Source of the DNA: Fagopyrum homotropicum
Taxonomy: Eukaryota; Streptophyta; Magnoliopsida; Caryophyllales; Polygonaceae
Assembly: GCA_033239125.1 (NCBI GenBank)
Contig: BSWB01000005.1
Coordinates: forward strand, 115,258,494 to 115,322,493
Direction: 5' to 3'
Length of the DNA stretch: 64,000 bases
Part shown: positions 47,249 to 59,300 of the stretch, one piece after another
Layout: every line of letters begins with the position of its first letter
How positions within the stretch are numbered: position 1 is the first letter of the stretch
Position numbers and translations under genes: made by a program
The notes under the pieces: generated by a model
Told to the model about the DNA's origin: nothing
What the model saw: only the letters and a program-made list of their open reading frames with translations
The model's database searches: none

Positions 47249-47827
47249 TAGACTTGTACAAAAGCGGGCTCGGGCCAGACCATTACTAAAAACTTTGTTC
47301 AGAAGGTGTGGGGCCGGGGTGGCCCAACCTAACTTGTCCGGGCCACAAATGTTGCCCATGTCCATCCATTTAAAAAGAGGGTGGGCTGCTGGACCGGTCC
47401 AGATGGCCCGTATGTACTTAATTGTGTGCCCCCCGGAATTTATCGTTCAAAACAAGTAATATAATGTATTTAACACACTTTCAATCCAGTTATACTTGCA
47501 TAGTACACTACTTACAAGTTCAACAACAATCAACACACAAAAATGAATAAATTTAAATACCTATAAAACAACAAGTATCATTACAGTCAAGTTAGCCATA
47601 CAAGTTCAGAGTATGTGACACTCAATACAATATAAACTATATATACATACATGTAAAAATAAACTATTTGTATAAAACTATATACGGGTCAGGTCGGGCC
47701 AAAATATTTACTCATACCCGTTCCACCAAAATACGGGTCATGCACGAATGGGCCAAACTAGTTGCACATATCCATATTTTTCACGGGCGGACGGGCTGGA
47801 CGGGTCGCCTAGATTTGTACAGCTCTA
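47249..47827. mobile_element. Non-autonomous hAT element, 579 bp
   Basis: The ends are TAGACTTGTACAAA at the left and, reversed, TAGAGCTGTACAAA at the right. Inverted subterminal tracts rich in GGGCC and CGGGC follow. The 8-bp flanks AAGAATAC (47241-47248) and AAGCATAC (47828-47835) match at 7 of 8. No transposase is present. The 104-codon frame at 47145-47459 crosses the element end and is not a gene. Confidence 0.85.
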
Positions 47828-47835
47828 AAGCATAC

Positions 47836-49550
47836 AAACTTGAAAGAGATTAATAGTATGCTCTATAGAATCAAACCATATTGGAAATCACTCGTGAAAA
47901 GGAAGACATGTGTAAATAAAGTGAATGGATATGAGAATACTCATTGGGTCATGTCATGAAACACAATCACTTATTATTGTACATAAAACTCAATGGCATA
48001 AATAAGATTGAAGAGTGACATCTAAAACATTGTCAACAAATATGGAGTCATAGTTTGTGACTCTATGACTCATAGAGTAATCAAAATTTCCAACGATATT
48101 AGTAGCATGCAAAACATTATATGCATGTTGACGAAAAGCGGTTGATTGAGCCGATTTAGGGATGAGTCGGGCCGATTAATGCTAATAGAAAGAGGGATAC
48201 AAGAGAAACAAAAAATAAACGTGAATGCAAGAATGATTGTGCTTGATTGAGCCAAGCCATGGGATAAGTTGGGACGATAGAGGATAAAATAGAGAAATTT
48301 TGAAAACGTGTATGCATAATTTATAATGAAAGCACTCCAACCTTAAATCATACATTGTCGTCGATGTATTAAGTTTGTTGAAGGTAAAACATAATCACAA
48401 AGTAATAACGGCAACCTCCCTCTGAACACTTCTTTTAGGTCATTTGGTTGGACATGATTTGTTCATGCAACTTGCCCCTTTGGATTGGGTTCGGGTAGCC
48501 CAAGTAGTTAGTCATGTGGTCTTGGGGTGTGCTTATTCTTGGGCTGCTTGATTTGGACCATTATTAATATTCTCGTTACATCCTTCAAATGTCTAGACAC
48601 TTTCGATGACAACTTATTCTAGAGATTTAATGGGGCTTGTTGGGCATGATTTGCAAAAAAAGTGACCTTATTTTTCCTTGTAAGGAGGAAAGTCGTTGGT
48701 GGTTGGGAGACGGCTACATCAAGTGAGTTTTCAACATTAATTATTATTGTACTTGAAATTGGGGTGATCTTTATAGAAATCAGAGTAAGGATCATATTGT
48801 TGTTTCATATTACGGTTCAAATCCTATAGTGTTCTCACATAAATTAACCTCTTCCTCAGTTTGTCCTTGGAGGGGAGCACATGTTAAGATGGAATAAAGC
48901 CGAGCTTCATGATCAAGGACGCAACAAAGTTCGCACAAGTTGGCGTCATTCTCCTTAGTTATAGATTTAGTGGCTGATGAGACACGCGCAAGGGGTGTCT
49001 CGATATTTCATTGAGTTCAACTTCTCCGATTGCTAAAAGCACGATAATTGTTAACTAGTTCTCATATTAACATGTTAAGAGATGCACTAACTAATCTAAT
49101 TCAATCTGTTTTATTAACAAGGCATAAGCCATAAATTGTAGCATTTATAGATGATAAAGATAGAAAATAAAATAGCTATCTCAACTAACGTAGAATAAAT
49201 AAAATAATTAACTAAACTATCTTAACTAAGTAGGAATAAAAAAAACTAACCTAGGAAATAAATAAACTTGACTTAGAAATAAAAATAAACTAACTAAAAA
49301 TAATAATAGAAATAAAATAATATAAGTCTAATAATAATGATAATTCATTAGTCCAATTTGGAGGACGAGTTTGAACTACTAGCTTGTCGGGCTCGTACTA
49401 ATGCATTCGGACTTTCGTGCAAGGTGCAAAGTTGTAGCTCTTCAAAAGAGCTTTAAAAGTAGTACTTGCGCGTTTTACAAATCTTACCATAACAACGAGA
49501 ATACCAATTTTATTAAGATGGTGCAAAGTTATCATGAAAGGCTCGATGAA
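47836..49550. other. Intergenic, no recognisable gene
   Basis: AT-rich with many short decayed phrases. From about 49140 to 49330 the words AACTAA and GAAATAAA recur in a loose simple-sequence tract. The + frame 49401-49634 shows no domain. Confidence 0.35.
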
Positions 49551-49559
49551 CATATCTCG

Positions 49560-49800
49560 GATCCTATTAGTGGCTCCTACTGTCTCAATTTTTTTGTTGT
49601 CTCGTCCTTGGTATCAAAAAACTTATTAGCATGAATAATTAATTCATCAATCAGGTCTTAAGCCTCGTCATTAGGCATATTCATCAGTCATCCACCTATG
49701 TATGTATCAAGAATTCGAGTGGATTTTACTCCTTGGTAGAAAACTTGCACTAAAACAATAGTAGATTGACATTGAGAAGGGCATTGACACATAAGGTCTC
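49560..49800 (-). pseudogene. Retrotransposon gag scrap
   Basis: Read on the - strand, a stretch broken by stops gives VQVFYQGV, then TRILDTYIGG, LMNMPNDEA, DLIDELIIHANKFFDTKDET. This resembles the capsid region of Ty3/gypsy gag (FYxGL ... GG ... EA ... LI). About 70 residues survive. No LTRs could be tied to it. Confidence 0.5.
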
Positions 49801-50189
49801 TAAAACCCAAGCCTCATAAAAAAGTGCTCGTGTTGTCATTCTAAAACTGGTAATTTTGGATCTTAGCGCAATAGTATTTCTAGGTTAAAATTTTTATTCT
49901 CTTGGAGCTATCCCCTTATTTCTAAAATGTTGGTTGGATATAGGTTTGTCCATTTGGTTCATTTTTAAGCATGTGTCATATGTTTTCATGATTGAACTTT
50001 TCTTTGGAGGGACATTTCTCTATACGAAGTTTGAGCCCTCACAAGCACATCGTCCTTAGATTCTCCACTCACCCCCTTTTGGATGTATTAATCTTTTGGT
50101 AGCAATTCATTTTTTATAAACAATTGTATTAAGCTTTTGGTAGCGGTTCTTACACCGTTTACATGAGTGAGATGTATTTCTCTCCTCTT

Positions 50190-50520
50190 TTCGTCATAAT
50201 AGGAAGAAACTTGATTCCGAAGGGTGTTGCTAGATTGGTTGGTTCCTTAGACATCGTCTTTACTCGTATTTATCCATCCACTAATAAGAAAAAAAAAGTC
50301 ATCCTTTTTCCATCGCAACCTTTTAACTTCTTTTGTTGTCACTCGAACATTATTTTGATCGTCGTCTAGCTCAACCGCCGATTCTTGAGTCTCAAAGGTG
50401 GGACAATAATAGGTAGATACATTGAGATCAAGTGTTTGGTTGGTTTTTGAGTTTGATAATATTGTGAAACATTCATGTATTGTTGGTTGAGTGTGGTGGT
50501 ATTGAGGAACATTCATGTAT
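50190..50520 (-). pseudogene. Fragment of a Harbinger-type Myb/SANT ORF1
   Basis: The - strand frame starting at 50516 runs for 89 codons, with LRWKKDDFFFLISGWINTSK near its end. This is the start of the Myb/SANT-like domain found in proteins encoded beside Pong/Harbinger transposases. After a stop at 50247 the reading continues in decayed form with a GN..SSNT...N..SYYDEKR-like phrase near 50200-50240. No transposase lies next to it. It differs from the ORF1 at 4775-5770. Confidence 0.6.
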
Positions 50521-51027
50521 TGTGAATTTTGAGTTTGGTTTTGATGGAAAAAAGGTTTGAAAAAAGGATTTCCGTTTTAATCCATTATAGTGTTCAATAG
50601 AGAAAGAGAGGAGTTATGTTAGTTGAATGAGATGAGGTGAAAGATGAAGTGTTTGTGGGATAAACTTTTATTCTCTCAACCCTTTTATAGAAGGTTGAAA
50701 TGAGTCACGTGTCTCATTTATACACAATAACCGAGCATGAAATGACAATTCAATCACGGATCTTATTTATCTAATAGGTGGAACTTATATGCAGTCATTT
50801 ACAATGGGGAAATTAAATGCACCCCTAAATAATACACTCCTTAATTATCAATCAATAAATCCTAAAATCATCCCAATCATTATTATACAGTATAGATGTG
50901 GACCCTACAACTTTTAATGGGTTATAAGTCTTAATATGGGGAAAATTAAATACAGTGTAAATTTCAGATTTCTATTTAATTTATACTAATTACAATTATT
51001 AATTAATGTTAATTAAGTAATTAGTAC

Positions 51028-51065
<38 letters not shown>

Positions 51066-51755
51066 GTTCGAATCGTCATTTTCATTTTTTTTATCTACAA
51101 CATGTTTGAATCGTCATTTAACCGGATAAAATATTTACTAAATGTAAAACAATTTATTTAAGAAAATGGATTTTATTATAACATTTAATTGTAACATATA
51201 ACTAAATATCTAATTATCAATCAAATAATTATAATATTTAATTAAAACATGAACTTAAGTTTCTTAAGTTTAACCATAAATTTATGGATATCATGTTTTG
51301 GCTTGCTTCCTCGTGGTTGTGAGACGATGGAAAAATGTGGGTTGAAAAAGAATGGTGATAAGAGTAAAATTTTATTTATATGTTAATAAAAATATAGTAA
51401 GGGGATAATAAAAAAACTCGATTTATAAAGTATATACTTTTTTGGTTTGACCTGTTCCGCACCATAAGTAATTCAATAATTGCTTAGTAGTTTTAATTAT
51501 TTTTCAAGTAGTATGGAGTATTAATTATGATTATTTAATAAATAATCTTACTAATTAGTAAGTAATTATATTTAATTTGTAATAATTAAAATATTAACTA
51601 CTATTAGTTTTAATTATTATTAATAGTTAGTATTAATTATTATTAGTTTTAATTATTATTAATAATTAAAGTTGTTTAATAGTTTTTTGCAAACGGAGGA
51701 GAATTACTTATTATTGAAATATCGTGACTTTTTTATTAAAGAAATATACTTTATA
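50521..51755. other. AT-rich intergenic with simple repeats
   Basis: A (TTA)n microsatellite is at about 51027-51064. The stretch 51480-51670 is made of ATTATTA/TTAATTA words. There is no gene signal. Confidence 0.5.
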
Positions 51756-51759
51756 TGAA

Positions 51760-52432
51760 TGTTTCAGGTAGAGGGCGACAATATTGTTCACGAAGGTCTC
51801 TAAACATTTTAATTTGCGGTTCGTATGTCTTGTCCAATTCTTCAACGCTTCGGTCGTGACCCACATGCCAATATTGAAGAACAGGCGGCATTGGACAATT
51901 TGCCATACATTTCAACTGTACAAAAATTGAAGAAAAATTAGGAGAGAAAAATTAAAGTATCGATAACTCTTGTTAATGTTTTAACTTCATAAAATGTTTA
52001 ACACTTACCGCAACATAATGGTGATGAATCATGTCTCGAGCGATAAATCCAATTGATCCGGGGACCGGGGAACCCTTGGGTGGCTTTTGTTTACTCAATG
52101 GGAGCATTGTGTGAGCCGCGTTCCAATCCAAGAACACAAGAGTGCATTGGTAGATTGTGGCGAATAATGCACCGCATATGGGCATCTCCATCTAGTGTTC
52201 CGATGGTGCCATCACTTTTTGGCGGAACCATTTGAGCTTTGCCATCATATGTTTATGATCGACGCCTTCACGGTCTAGAAATATATCATATCGATCCGGG
52301 TGATTACGAAGCTCCTTTATCATACTTCTTCGAATTTGAGGCCATGTATCCTCCCCGCGACCCAACAATACAGCAAGCGCTCGGAATCTACAATTTCCGT
52401 CACCTTGAACATCTACTAGGCATTCAACATAG
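51760..52432 (-). pseudogene. OTU cysteine protease of a Mutator-like element, one nonsense codon
   Basis: On the - strand from about 52432 the frame reads VDVQGDGNCRFRALAVLLGR, the catalytic loop of OTU-fold cysteine proteases with the Asp-Gly-Asp/Asn-Cys core. It continues through DTWPQIRRSMIKELRNHPD and MAKLKWFRQKVMAPSEH to a TAG at about 52192-52194 where Trp is expected. The same frame then continues with MEMPICGALFATIYQCTLVF and ends the first exon near the HHHYVA segment (about 52010), which carries the candidate catalytic His. After a short intron (about 51922-52010) a second exon encodes CMANCPMPPVLQYWHVGHDR and a C-terminus ending near 51760. OTU domains of this wording occur in plant Mutator-like elements and derived genes. 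The upstream part, including any transposase, is missing: similarity starts abruptly at 52432. Confidence 0.82.
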
Positions 52433-52439
52433 GGTAAAA

Positions 52440-53362
52440 TAGTTAAGTAGGCACTTCTTGCATCATTGTGTACAAAGTAGGTAGTTTTGTGTTTTAATTA
52501 ACAAAGTAGGCCCTTTGAATATGCAAAGAAAAAATTTAATAATTAACAAAATAGAGATCTCATGATCTTTCTCTCTCCAATTAAAAAATATTTATTTCCA
52601 AAATTAATTATGCTAATTAAAGATAATAATTGTTTAGGAGGCATTAAAAGCCACGATCTTCCCACATTATTTTCTGTTTTTTTACGATATACAGTCCACC
52701 ATTTTCAACGAAAACAGAAGATGGAGGTTTCTGGATTTTGATGCGTTCAGGTTTGGAAAATTGTCTGCGTTCACGTTTTGGCGATTGGAGAAGTACCCTT
52801 CATTGGTTGTTTGGTTTTAGTAGCATCCTCTATCATAAATCGGTAAGTCTTGTGTGTGCAAGTCAAATTTATGGTGTTTCGAAGCTTTTTGATGCTTTAA
52901 TGGAGGACGAAATTTATGTTGTTATTTTGTGTTTCTTTTGACTTGTTAGTGTACATATATAATGAAAATAGTAATTCTGTTGTTGAAATTGTGTAACTAT
53001 GTTATTGTAATCTTGAATCCTGATGTATGCCATTTTCTGGAGAAATGGCGATTGTCCAGATTGACGATATTATGTTGACGAAGATAACTTGTGTACACAT
53101 TTTAGGTACAGTAATGTATGTATGTGTTTTGAACCCCATGTATGATGTATACATATCTGTTACATATTATGTGTGTAATTGTGTACATATTAAGTACGTT
53201 AATGTACATCTTTGTTGTGTGTAATAGTACATATTTGTTACATATTATGTGTGTGTAATTGTGTACATATTAAGTACATTAATGGCAGATGAAGGTATTG
53301 CGAAGTTCGAAATGGACGACAATGGCGATTAGGCGATTCTGGGTTGACAGAATAGGAAAGCA
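52440..53362. other. Intergenic, no recognisable gene
   Basis: Short open frames at 52738 and 53027 show no domain. A unit containing TTACATATTATGTGTG and GTACATATTAAGTAC is duplicated with a period of about 77 bp (53160-53210 and 53237-53285). The sequence up to 53367 is the target of the second chromovirus. Confidence 0.45.
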
Positions 53363-53367
53363 CGAAA

Positions 53368-56334
53368 TGTAATGCCCCATTTATTGGGTGCGTTTCCAAC
53401 ATTTATCTTCCTATTTTTTTTATCGATATTTTATTAGCTTAAATATTTTTACGAGCATTTTCACGTGGTAAATTATATTTAAGTGAGTTTATATATTTAA
53501 CATTTATATATATATTCCGTATATTATTTTGCGGAAATTATTTTTTTTGAGAGTTTTTCCGATTAGAAAATTTCGTAACGAGTGTTTTGACCGAGTTTAC
53601 ACCTTATTCATTTTGGTTTCTTTTTTTTCCGCCCTCTTTCGGTCTTCTAGGCTCTTCTCTCTCAAGGAGCTATTGACCATTTGCTGCAGACCTACTCAGC
53701 CTACCCACCCCTTCAGTACCCCTCTGTCTAATGCTTTTCTCACGCTACCCTCACCTCTCAACTCTCCTACTCTCATACAATCCCGTCCCAACCCTCACAA
53801 CTCATTCCCTCACTCTTCTTTGGCCCTGCTACACGACTATCGACTCTCTCCCATGGCCGACCACTGCCCTGCCGCCGGAAGCCTCTGGTGACACCAGTGT
53901 CCCCGCCCTGCTAGAAATCGGAGCCGGGAGCACCACCCTCTGCATTCTCTCTCTCCCTTCCTTCTTCTCCGTCGGGTTTCAGAATCGGGCAACCCAGCAA
54001 TGTCATTGAAACACCAGTGCAGCCACTGGAGGGAGCCCATCGGAGCCACCATTGGCAGAAACCGCACCAGTGTGCGTTGCGCCTCAGTCGAAGCCGGAGA
54101 CCGAAGTCACCCACTCTCCTTCGCCAACCTCTCTGCAGCCTCCTCCAGGGTGAGACAGCGCCAACGCCGCCGGACATCAGAGCCCCTGCCTACCTTGTCG
54201 CCGCCCAGGGAGCAGCCAACGCCGGCCTGAGTGCTTCTCCCCTTCCGCCTAAGCTTGCCCTAATTAAATCGCCCCCTCCTTCTAAGTTCCCTTCTATCGC
54301 AAGGAGGCAACCGATTCCGCTAGCGATTGGGCCGCCTTTATGCCGCCGATAGCGTCGCCCCTCCCTCCGCCTGCACCGCCGCCGGCCGTCGGCCCTGCAA
54401 CTCCTTTCCCAGCCCTGCTCTTGTGCCCAACGAGGAAGAAAGCCCTTTTTAGGGTTATTCAAATGGGCCCCCTGGTTTTTGTATAATTACACATTTTTAA
54501 CCCATCTTTTGTATTTACATTAATTGCCCAGATTTGTGTTTTATGCAATATATACCCCTGCAGATTTATTTATGCAATATTGCCCGAGGATTTTAATGCA
54601 GATTTATGACCATGTTCATATAAGTGTATTTTGGCCGGAAAATAGATGAATGGTTTTGTTGTGTCCTTGACTTTGAAAACAAGTTTCACCTTGGGTTATT
54701 ATGTTGTATAGGTTGCTCGGAAAATATAATTACGGGTTTCAAACTTGGGTTTTACATCAAGTTATAGTCTTGTGTTTACTTACTCTATGTGTTACGCCCT
54801 TATTGGATTAAATTCGGTTTATGGCTCACGGTTTTAATTGCGGTTTGATGACCAAGTTTTAAAAGTTCATATTGTGCCGGAAAGATTTTTCACGGGATTT
54901 AACGATGGCTTTTGGAAAACGAGTTTTCATAAACCTATATATTTTTTTTTATTTTTATTCCGTTCAAATTTAGCGTGATCGCTAAATTTGTTTAGTTTGG
55001 TTTTAGGTCCGGAAGCGCCCCGGTAAAGGCCTAACGAGTCCAAGTTGGACATCCGTCTTTGGACGTTACGTGAGTACCCTCTCCTCCGAGCTTATGATCT
55101 TATCTTGATTTAGTTATGTTTAGTAGTATCATGCTAGGTTGGATCTAGCATAACTTAGAGTGAATGCCAAGTAGTGGCTTGGGAACTTAGGCGAGTTGGT
55201 TGAGCTTGTTGGACCTTCTAAGCTAGATTGTCTTTCCTTAGGTTGTGGTTTATGATCTTGTGAGGTATATGTTGTTGTGAGTTCTAGCATGTGTTTGAGA
55301 GAGTGGGTTGTTGGTAGATCTCCTCATGCGTTGAGTGAGAGGTGAGTGTAGGAATTCTAGGATGCGGTCCTAGAATTGAGAGTCAAATGGTTTTGCGTAG
55401 ATCATTTGTATAGAAGTCTAAGACTTCTTGTGTGAGTAGGTTGTTGACATATATCCTCTTGTGAGCAGGTTGTGGGCTCATCCCAAGGGAAGCGAGAGTG
55501 TTGTGAGTTGAGTGTGAAGGCGAGGTAAGTCTCCGGACTTACTTAGCTCGTATTCTTTGTATTAGCATTGATGTGTGTTGGGTGGTGTGTGTTTACTGTT
55601 TATGTTATAACAACGGAACCGGAAATAGGATACCGACCTTTATATTATTTTGGCCCAAGTGTATGATAACGGGCGGTGACATCATCTGCCTAGCTCTTGC
55701 GAGAGTCTAGGAGGTTCTCGGCGACTAGCCGTGTTGGTTAGACGGTCGGATGCATCCGTACCGTTCCATGCCGGAAATAGGGACCGAGGCGGGACCACGG
55801 TGGTCTCGTGTCACAAATCTAAGTTGAATTAGAACGGGATATGACTTAATAATAATAAGATAATAAACCGGACTTGTGTGCTTTGGAGTGTATTGAGTGT
55901 TTATGATGATTTACTTGTGTTTGTGCCTTTCCCATTGATTCTAATGCTTCGAATATGAGCTAACGGTTTTATACCGACTGTTGTAGATTGTCTTGCAGGT
56001 TAGGAAAGCGGCCGAGAGATCCGGAAGAGTGGGCAGCCGGGGTTCCGTACATTTTAGGAGTGGGTTTTGGTTGGAGTCAGGTTGTGTTTATTTCTTCGTT
56101 TATTATGTTGGTATGCCGTGTGTATGGCGATTTGGTCTTTCGGTTGTATCTCGGCTGAAGTCTTTGGTTTGTATGGTTTTGGGTTTCTTTGCATTGCATA
56201 AAATGTATTTGGTTTTGGCCTTTATTTGTGCCTTGTTGCAAGATCCGGTGAAATTGTTGTCAGGCTAAGGGTCGGGACCCATTGTGAGGTCCCAACTCGT
56301 AGCGCCCCGAGTCCCGCGGATTCGGGGTGTTACA
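53368..56334 (+). repeat. 5' LTR of the second chromovirus-type element
   Basis: 2967 bp, TGTAATGCCCC...GGGGTGTTACA. It includes a GC-rich block (about 53690-54430) with overlapping short open frames on both strands (up to 120 codons), all repeated in the other LTR and without recognised domains. Their frames survive because the copies are young, not necessarily because they are translated. A donor-like CGAG/GTAAGTCTC at 55524/55525 and an acceptor-like TCTTGCAG/GTTAG at 55998/55999 bracket a possible 474-bp intron. Confidence 0.95.
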
Positions 56335-56350
56335 AAAGTGGTATCAGAGC

Positions 56351-59300
56351 CCCAGGTTGACAACAATGACACTCGCAATCTTCTAAAGGCCGGATAAAGG
56401 GAAATAGAACTCTTAAGGGTTCTAAATTTAAAATGATTTTCCGTTTTTAAAATCACATGCATGAGTCGGGGTAGAATGTACGGACCACCACTCCTTCCGC
56501 AGATCTCGGCAGCTTAGCTTATTAGATTTTGATATGTATATATATATGTATATATAGATTAGATAGATATGGATATGAGGTTTATAGTTATGCGGGATAA
56601 AATTGATGTGTATCTTTGTGATTGTAGTTGCACGATGACTTGATTTATATGTATAGTGAATATATGTGGACTATAGTACATGTTGGGACCTTGTATTGTT
56701 GTATTGGATTTCCGGACGTGATATATTAGTGATAATGTGAACATAGGACTTATATATATAGTTATATATACATACGCATATGGTATGCTAGTATCATATT
56801 AGTAGTAGTGGACCTTATAGTTAAGATGATAGGAAGCTATCATCGCCCTTGGACAAACGCCTTTTTGGGATTAGAATAGTATATATACGATGATGACTAT
56901 GCTCAAGTACCGAGTTGAGCATCACGTTTTGGCGAACACCCTGGCGATTCATCGGACTCCTTTTGGGGACGTCAAAGAAACCATTTGAAGGATAAAGAGG
57001 ACATTAGCGGCAATGACGAACAAATAGAAGGGAACTTTGAGTCAACTTAAGAGAATTTGAGATGGAAGCAATACAAGTAAAGAGAGTAACATTAAGGTGT
57101 ATAAGTGGTTATAAAGAAGCCATGATTGAACCACAACGAGACCAATAGAGATAACGAACTTATGGTTCTTCAAGAAGACGAGTGGGCAACTAAAGATGCG
57201 AATAAGGGAGGAGACGTGTACACTCTAGCAAGGTTAAAGGTGGTATTCCTCCAAAAAGTGAAGCTTTCCTTAGACGCTCCTAAGCTTTGGAGTCAAGATG
57301 AGAAAAGTGATCGAACCATGTGCGAAAGATTTAAGATACCGTAAGTTAAGCTTACAAGGTACCAATATGCGAAGTGTCAACATTACGAGAGTTATGGGAA
57401 GAAGAGCATGGTAGGGATTCACGTTGAGTTGACCGATTTCTATTATGATGATAAGACTAAGAAACGCCAAGAAGGAGGAAGTGTGTATAAATGATGACCT
57501 CAAGAAGATGAAAGACGAAACGAAGAGTTTTGGTCGAGAGATTTAATATACCAACCAAGAGGAATGCGAGTGGATGCTAGCTAAGGTTATAATATTTGGG
57601 AAGGTGCTCTTGAAAGACATCAAGGAAGAATGGTTAAGTCTATGAAAGAGAGTTATATGAAACAACAAGGCAAAGAAGATATAGTTATCTTATAAAGAAA
57701 AGGAAGCATGGAATGAAGAAAGAACTAACAGACTTTAAGGTAAAGTACCCCGAGGAGGGTGGCCTTCATAGGTATGGTAACATGGAAGTGTGATAGGAGG
57801 GTAAGTCGTTGATCTTGAAGAGGGTCATCAATGAGTTAATCGGTGACCACCAAAAATGCACAAGTGCGGGTTGTATACTGATGAATGCAAGTGGGGAGAG
57901 TAATCCAGGATGTGGGATCACGAAGAGGAGTAAAAAGAACTTGGAAAATTCGTGGTGGTGGGATGTCGGCAATGAAGAGGTGTATCAAAGGAAGTGTGCG
58001 GATAGCTTAATTATGTAGCAATGTACCGATCCCAGCAAGTGATGGTATCGTACCTTGTGGAGGGATTGTAACGATCTGGTGCGACCTTCTTAGATCATGG
58101 AGTTGTCATATGGAGAAATGACACGGATCACGGTAAAGGGGACTGGAAGGACGAAGAGGAAGATGAGTCTTCTAGAGTTGTTGCACGTAAAAGAGGAAAA
58201 TATATAAGGAGAGGTACGATATGTTTGTTCTAAGGTTATGGATGTCATGTTTTCATGAGCAAAAGTTAATTCAAAGTTTCGTGACTCGCATGGCGAAGCC
58301 ATAATGGCTATGACGTGAAACGAGGAATCGGGATTAGGGCAATGCGGCAAGCTTAGAGTTATGATGTTAGTGCTTGGAGGAATAATGAGTGGATCTTACA
58401 TTGATTGTGGTTGGAAAATTTTGCCTAAAGGCATGCTAGTACGGTTGTGAAGTTGCTCATGGATACCAAGAGATACATAAGGTGGCCAACAAGAGTAAGA
58501 GAAGACCGAAGTTTTGAAGTTGTTGTCGACATGAAGGTGTACAAGAAGTACATGAAAGATTGAGGTCACAACATCTACAGTCGGTTTGACATTACATAAG
58601 GAATAGAAATAGGTTTTACACCTACTCGGAGGAATGATGCAAACTTATATATAATACGAAGAATGGTTCCCACATGTTGGGATGTCGCGGAAAGTGAAAA
58701 AGATAAGGTCAATTGTTTTGAAGCACGGTTAAGTTTTGCAGATTGGACCCTTATGGTTGCACATAAGTGAGAAATCTTAGAAGATTTTTACAATCATGTC
58801 ATCAAAGAGGGGAAACGGGATTAAGTTAAAAGAATACTTAAATCAGACCACAAGAGTCAGAAGACGCAAGCAAATCTTTCCAATTCAAGAAAAGACGAAT
58901 ATTTAGAAGGAGACGGTCAACATTGTAGCTACAGATGGAACAATACACGTGGTTAAGGGATGTCACCCCAACAGAGTGGGGTAGATCTTTGGTATCTTGA
59001 CCACCCGTCAAGTATTAAGGTAAAGTTGTGTCGATTATTACGTTGTGTGACGGGAGAAGAAAAGACGAAGCCCGAGATACCTCGGAGCCCCAATACGTCA
59101 GAATGTGGATTTTTCCACTAAGGTCAAGCTCGACTCAATTTCGATATCTAAGGCGTCGTATGGAATGACACTTATGAAGAGTCATGAGTTAGGGAAGCAA
59201 GTGAAGGAGCAATTGTAAGAACTCATTGATAAGAGTTCATTAGAATTAGTGAAACGTTATAGAGAACTCCGAATACTATCTTGAACTCTTGATTGAAAGT

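Noticed and set aside
53529..54462. Proline- and arginine-rich frames inside the LTRs (also 60887-61820) as host genes
   Set aside because: They lie wholly inside LTRs, overlap on both strands and are identical in both copies because the LTRs are young.
57126..58018. Short frames inside the second LTR element as accessory genes
   Set aside because: They are under 75 codons, have no domains and lie in the region where gag-pol has decayed.
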